Position numbers and translations under genes: made by a program. Positions 1-5,745 of a stretch of 5,745 nucleotides of DNA are shown here, piece after piece. Under the pieces are notes generated by a model. The model made no database searches, was not told the DNA's origin, and was given only the letters and a program-made list of their open reading frames with translations. Numbering within the stretch: position 1 is the first letter of the stretch; the number at the start of each line of letters is the position of its first letter. This stretch comes from Thiomonas sp. (GTDB lineage Bacteria; Pseudomonadota; Gammaproteobacteria; Burkholderiales; Burkholderiaceae_C): NCBI GenBank assembly GCA_028706735.1, contig JAQTVS010000198.1, forward strand, positions 1 to 5,745. Direction: 5' to 3'.

Positions 1-2
1 AG

Positions 3-74
3 GTTGGGAGGGGGATGCCCAGCCCGCCCCCCGTGGGGGTCAAGAAAACTTGGGGCGGCCCGGCGTTTGCTTGA
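3..74 (+). CDS. Possible C-terminal end of an upstream gene (or a 19-codon leader ORF) overlapping the glgA start
   Basis: This frame is open from the window edge to a TGA at 72-74. That TGA overlaps the preferred glgA TTG start at 71, giving a TTGA stop/start junction that resembles the ATGA junction between glgA and glgP. The visible residues are proline- and glycine-rich and end in WGGPAFA. I do not recognise the family. An internal ATG at 15, preceded by a purine-rich GGGAGGGGG stretch, would alternatively give a 19-residue leader peptide. The other two forward frames are also open over this short GC-rich stretch, so openness alone proves nothing. The support is the overlap geometry and its agreement with the expected GlgA N-terminus. 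Confidence 0.25.
   Translation, partial: VGRGMPSPPPVGVKKTWGGPAFA
10..39 (+). promoter_or_regulatory. Alternating G/C tracts just upstream of glgA
   Basis: A run of five G (10-14), a run of six C (27-32) and a second run of five G (35-39) lie in a row. The C tract could pair with either G tract, although pairing with the second leaves only a two-base loop unless the stem frays. The second G tract is also the only G-rich Shine-Dalgarno-like element near the alternative TTG at 50. An RNA switch or attenuator is conceivable, but in DNA this GC-rich such tracts may be chance. No promoter boxes are recognisable in the 70 bases available. Confidence 0.15.
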
Positions 75-1545
75 GAGTGCTGCAGGTCAGCGCCGAAATT
101 TTTCCTCTGCTCAAGACCGGCGGCCTAGCCGATGTTGCAGGCGCGCTGCCCGCGGCGCTCGCCACGGCGGGTTGTGACACCCGCGTGCTGCTGCCCGGTT
201 TCCCCGCCATCCACGCGGGGTTGAAGCACGCCGCTCCGGTCGGCCAGTTCACCTTGCCCTGGGGCGAAACCGTGCAGGTGCCCTGCGGCGACCTGCCCGC
301 CGTGCCGGGAGACGGCGCAGCGGTGCGCGCTTATGTGCTCGACGCCCCCGGCCTATATGACCGCCCGGGCAACCCCTACGAGGACAGTGCGCGTCGCCCT
401 TACAGCGACAACCATCGCCGTTTCGCCGCACTGGCTTGGGGCGCGGCGCGGCTCGCGCGCGATCTCGATCCAGACTGGGCGCCGCAACTCGTCCACGGCC
501 ACGACTGGCATGCCGGCCTGGTTCCGGCCTGCCTGAGACTCACTGCAGGCAGGCGCGTGCCCAGCATCTTCACGGTGCACAACCTGGCGTATCAAGGCAT
601 TTTTTCCGCGGATCAGTTCGGCGATCTGGGCCTTCCGCCGAGCGCCTTCCAGGTGGACGGGCTGGAATTCCACGGCCAGATTTCCTTCATGAAAGCCGGG
701 CTGTTCTACGCCGACAAGATCACCACCGTCAGCCCCACCTATGCGCGCGAAATCCAGACCGCCGAGCAGGGCTTCGGCCTCGACGGCCTGCTGCGCACCC
801 GGCGCAACGACCTGAGCGGCATCCTCAACGCGGTTGATTCCGCCGTGTGGAACCCCGCAACCGATGCGCACATTCCCCGCCACTTCACCGCCGACAATCT
901 GGCCGGCAAAGCCAGATGCAAGGCCGCGCTGCAAGAAGAGGCCGGACTGGAGGTGCGCAAGGACGCGCCGCTGTTCACCGTGGTCAGCCGCCTCACCGAG
1001 CAAAAGGGGTTGAACCTCGTGCTCGCGGGCATCGACGCCATCGTGCAGGGCGGCGCACAACTGCTGGTGCTGGGCAGCGGAGATCACGAGCTGGAAAACG
1101 CTTTTCGCCACACCGCGCAGTTGCACAAGGGCCAAGTGGCGCTGCGCGTCGGCTACGACGAGCCATTCGCCCACCGTATTTTTTCCGGCAGCGATGTCAC
1201 CCTCGTGCCCTCGCGGTTCGAGCCCTGCGGCCTCACCCAGATGTACGGCTTGCTCTACGGCAGCCTGCCGCTGGTGCGCGCCGTGGGCGGCCTGGCCGAC
1301 ACCGTGGTCGATGCCGACCTCGCCACGCTCGACGACGGCACAGCAACGGGCATTGTTTTTGCTAGCTTCTCCGAGGCGGATTACCGCCATGCGGTCCGTC
1401 GCGCGCTTGCCCTGTATCGCCAGCCGCGCGCCTGGGCGCGGGTGCGGCAAACCGGCATGCATCAAAACTTCAGCTGGCCGCAAGCGGCCCAGCTTTACTG
1501 CGCGGTATATCTTGCCGCCCTCCCGGATCTTTCTCGCGCCTCCAC

Positions 1546-1549
<4 letters not shown>
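71..1549 (+). CDS. glgA: Glycogen synthase GlgA (ADP-glucose: alpha-1,4-glucan glucosyltransferase, GT5)
   Basis: Cytosolic enzyme that transfers glucose from ADP-glucose to the non-reducing end of growing alpha-1,4-glucan. From TTG 71 the protein has 492 residues (E. coli GlgA has 477). It opens with [20 protein letters not shown], which aligns end to end with the E. coli N-terminus and puts the ADP-glucose-binding lysine at K15 as in E. coli. Further GT5 marks are HGHDWHAGL (142-150), VHNLAYQG with H170, SFMKAG and [12 protein letters not shown]. The C-terminal Rossmann domain has SRLTEQKGL with R307 and K312, [10 protein letters not shown] with E384 (E. coli E377), and GGLADT (406-411). 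Start choice: the frame has no stop back to the window edge, and a TTG at 50 would add seven residues. TTG 71 is preferred because it fits the family and overlaps an upstream TGA. No strong Shine-Dalgarno precedes it. The last four bases overlap glgP. All key residues seen are present, so it should be active. Confidence 0.96.
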
Positions 1550-4029
<2,480 letters not shown>

Positions 4030-4074
4030 GACCTGCGCTGTCACACATCCCCCCTCTTCGACTTCCCGACCGTC

Positions 4075-5583
4075 ATGCCCACACCCAAGACCATCGACAC
4101 CGCCGGCCTGCGCCTGGAGTTCACCCGCCACGGCGAGCAGGCGCTCGCCACCGCGCTCAAAACCCTGGCCGCACTGCCCAACAAGGCAGAAGACCTGGTG
4201 AACAAAACGGTGCTCAACGGCAGTGAAAACCGCCCGGCCTGGCATGTGTTGTCGCGTCTGGGCGCCAAGGGGCAGGATGCGCCATCGCAAGCGGCTGCGG
4301 ACTTTCTGCACGCCGAATTCGCCCGCATGGCCGACTGGGTGGATGCGCTGGTGGCGGCTGCCGGACCAGAGGGGCTGGACATCATTCACCTCGGCGCCGG
4401 CGGCTCCGAAACCCCCATGCTCGCGCTGCACACCGCACTCTCGGTGCTGCAACCCGCGCGCTGCCGGGTGCACTGGGTCGCCAACCTCGACGGCGCCACC
4501 ATCGACGCCGCGCTGGCCGCAGCCAAGCCCGAGCGCACCTGGATCCTCATCAACAGCAAGTCCTTCCGCACCCAGGAAGTCATGCGCAACGCCGACATTG
4601 CTCTGCGCTGGCTGGGCGACGGCATCGGCGCCGAGAAGGCGCGCGCGCGCTTGGTAGCGCTCACCGCTAACGCCGATCTGGCGCTGCAGCGCTTCGGCCT
4701 GCCCGCCGATCAGATTTTCCGTTCCCTGCCGGAAATCGGCGGCCGCTTTTCGCTGTGGAGCACCCACGGCATGGTGCTGCTGCTGGCCTTTGGCCGAGAC
4801 ACCGTGACCCAGCTCCACGCCGGCGCGCACGCCATGGACACGCACTTCCTCAACACCCCGCTGGAGAGCAGCGCCCCGGGCCTGATGGCCGGACTGTCGC
4901 ATGCCTATCGCGTGCGCTTCGGCCTGCCGTTGCTGTCCATCGGGCTGTATGGCGATGCGTTCTCGCGCATGCCGCTCTACCTGCAACAACTGTTGATGGA
5001 ATCGCTGGGCAAGTCGACCAGCGCCGATGGCATGCAGCCCGTCCACGTCAGCGGCCCGGCGGTCATCAGCGGCGTCGGCACCCCGGTGCAGCACACCTAC
5101 TTCCAGTTGCTGCACCAGGCGGCGGTTCCGGTGTTCCACGAAATCGTGGCCGTGGCCCACCCCTGGCACAAACACCTGCGCGAACACCTCGCCCTGCTGG
5201 CCAATGCACTGGGCCAGGCCGATGCCCTGTGGAACGGCAAAGACGCCTCCAGCTGGCAGGTCGAACTCATGGCACAAGGCATGAGCCAAGAGGCCGCCGC
5301 CCGCGCTGCACACCACCGCGCCTGCCCCGGCGGCCGCCCGTCCACCTTCATCTGGATGGAACAACTCAGCGCCTATCACCTGGGGTCGCTGCTGGCGCTT
5401 TACGAGCACCGCACCGTGGTCGAAGGCTGGCTGTACGGCATCAACCCGTTTGACCAATGGGGCGTGGAACTCGGCAAGACTCTGGCGACAAAAATCGAAA
5501 ACGCCCTGCTCTCCCAGAACACCCAGGGCCTGAGCGCGGAAACCTCCGCCTCCATCGACTACCTGCGCACGCACGGCGGCTGA
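4075..5583 (+). CDS. pgi: Glucose-6-phosphate isomerase, short divergent form
   Basis: Interconverts glucose-6-phosphate and fructose-6-phosphate in the cytosol. It has 502 residues, against about 545-550 in typical bacterial Pgi, and the shortfall is mostly at the N-terminus before the NGSENR segment (48-53). Catalytic positions, named by rabbit PGI numbering, are kept: R224 in GGRFSLW (Arg272), Q305 and E309 in LQQLLMES (Gln353, Glu357), H340 in VQHTYFQ (His388), and Q461 and K468 in FDQWGVELGK (Gln511, Lys518). The E309-to-H340 spacing of 31 equals the rabbit spacing. Loops differ from consensus: GAGGSETPM (107-115) for GIGGSxxGP, SKSFRT (161-166) for SKTFTT, and PGGRPS (418-423) for PGNRPS. 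ATG 4075 is the first usual start after the in-frame glgP stop at 4027, so no longer N-terminus is available from a usual start. No Shine-Dalgarno is visible. It probably shares a transcript with glgA-glgP. Isomerase is much the best call; altered substrate preference is possible. Confidence 0.93.
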   Translation: MPTPKTIDTAGLRLEFTRHGEQALATALKTLAALPNKAEDLVNKTVLNGSENRPAWHVLSRLGAKGQDAPSQAAADFLHAEFARMADWVDALVAAAGPEGLDIIHLGAGGSETPMLALHTALSVLQPARCRVHWVANLDGATIDAALAAAKPERTWILINSKSFRTQEVMRNADIALRWLGDGIGAEKARARLVALTANADLALQRFGLPADQIFRSLPEIGGRFSLWSTHGMVLLLAFGRDTVTQLHAGAHAMDTHFLNTPLESSAPGLMAGLSHAYRVRFGLPLLSIGLYGDAFSRMPLYLQQLLMESLGKSTSADGMQPVHVSGPAVISGVGTPVQHTYFQLLHQAAVPVFHEIVAVAHPWHKHLREHLALLANALGQADALWNGKDASSWQVELMAQGMSQEAAARAAHHRACPGGRPSTFIWMEQLSAYHLGSLLALYEHRTVVEGWLYGINPFDQWGVELGKTLATKIENALLSQNTQGLSAETSASIDYLRTHGG

Positions 5584-5604
5584 GGCAAAAGCGGCTTGGT
5601 TCAT

Positions 5605-5671
5605 GTGGACAGATGTCCCCGAGAGATCAGCAAATGTCTAGCAGATTGAGGCGGTCTAGAGCTTTGTCCAC
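5605..5671. repeat. Short inverted repeats in the region after pgi
   Basis: GTGGACA at 5605-5611 is matched by its reverse complement TGTCCAC at 5665-5671, and GGACA at 5607-5611 also faces TGTCC at 5614-5618 across two bases. GTCTAG occurs twice, at 5636-5641 and 5654-5659. There is no T-run after any stem, so this does not look like a classical intrinsic terminator. The arms are short enough to be chance. Confidence 0.2.
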
Positions 5672-5745
5672 GGCGGCGGACTGCCCTGGAAGACCTGAGA
5701 ATCTGTCGAACTGGCGACCCTGGTCCCGACACGACTTAAACCAAA
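5627..5745 (-). CDS. Possible C-terminal fragment of an unidentified convergent gene
   Basis: On the minus strand a frame is open from the right edge (first whole codon at 5743-5741) to a TGA at 5629-5627, giving 38 residues. The end reads AAVDKALDRLNLLDIC, which looks like an amphipathic helix, and the whole stretch has a balanced composition unlike the Arg/Ser/Pro-rich shadow frames seen elsewhere. Codon use differs from glgA-glgP-pgi: it includes AGA, TCA, two CTA, AAT and ATT. If real, the gene converges on pgi with 43 bases between the two stop codons and may be of foreign origin. I do not recognise the family. A competing forward frame from ATG 5613 is also open to the edge but has no ribosome site and a shadow-like composition. 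Short length and truncation keep confidence low. Confidence 0.3.
   Translation of the reverse strand, partial: WFKSCRDQGRQFDRFSGLPGQSAAVDKALDRLNLLDIC

Noticed and set aside
1352..1370. An AT-richer patch in glgA with a T-run and GCTAGC, resembling short dispersed repeats of some Burkholderiales
   Set aside because: It encodes GIVFASF, which aligns with the normal GlgA sequence after GGLADT. The resemblance to a repeat is partial and from memory, and nothing is inserted or broken.
353..1483. A 376-codon minus-strand open frame inside glgA
   Set aside because: Also in codon register with glgA, lacks recognisable motifs, and is explained by the scarcity of TTA, CTA and TCA codons on the sense strand.
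5589..5597. AAGCGGCTT as a terminator stem after pgi
   Set aside because: The arms leave a one-base loop and no T-run follows, so it cannot work as an intrinsic terminator.
5613..5745. A forward open frame from ATG 5613 to the right edge
   Set aside because: No ribosome site, an Arg/Ser/Pro-rich shadow-like product, and a more protein-like competing frame on the minus strand.

Overview
The window carries three complete, co-directional (+) genes of storage-glucan and hexose-phosphate metabolism: glgA (glycogen synthase), glgP (glycogen phosphorylase) and a divergent pgi (glucose-6-phosphate isomerase). The DNA is GC-rich (about two thirds G+C in the samples I counted) with strong G/C preference at third codon positions. 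Together with the proteobacterial style of GlgA and GlgP, this suggests a GC-rich proteobacterium. A Burkholderiales-type betaproteobacterium, possibly close to Thiomonas, is my guess and is not proven by the sequence.

Layout. Bases 1-70 are a short G/C-tract leader, or the end of an upstream gene. One reading frame there stops at a TGA that overlaps the best glgA start in a TTGA arrangement. glgA runs to 1549 and overlaps glgP by four bases (ATGA). glgP runs to 4029. A 45-base pyrimidine-rich spacer (4030-4074) with no terminator and no Shine-Dalgarno precedes pgi (4075-5583). The last 162 bases have lower G+C (90 of 162 by hand count, about 56%). They hold no clear terminator and may contain the C-terminal end of an unidentified gene on the minus strand that converges on pgi.

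How the genes work together. GlgA elongates alpha-1,4-glucan from ADP-glucose. GlgP releases glucose-1-phosphate from the glucan. After phosphoglucomutase (not in this window), Pgi connects glucose-6-phosphate to fructose-6-phosphate and central metabolism. The tight packing indicates one transcription unit with translational coupling. glgC, glgB and pgm are not visible here.

I see no strong candidate for a new biological system. The points most worth a second look are the short Pgi with altered loop motifs but intact catalytic residues, the overlapping non-ATG start of glgA, and the compositionally different tail after pgi.
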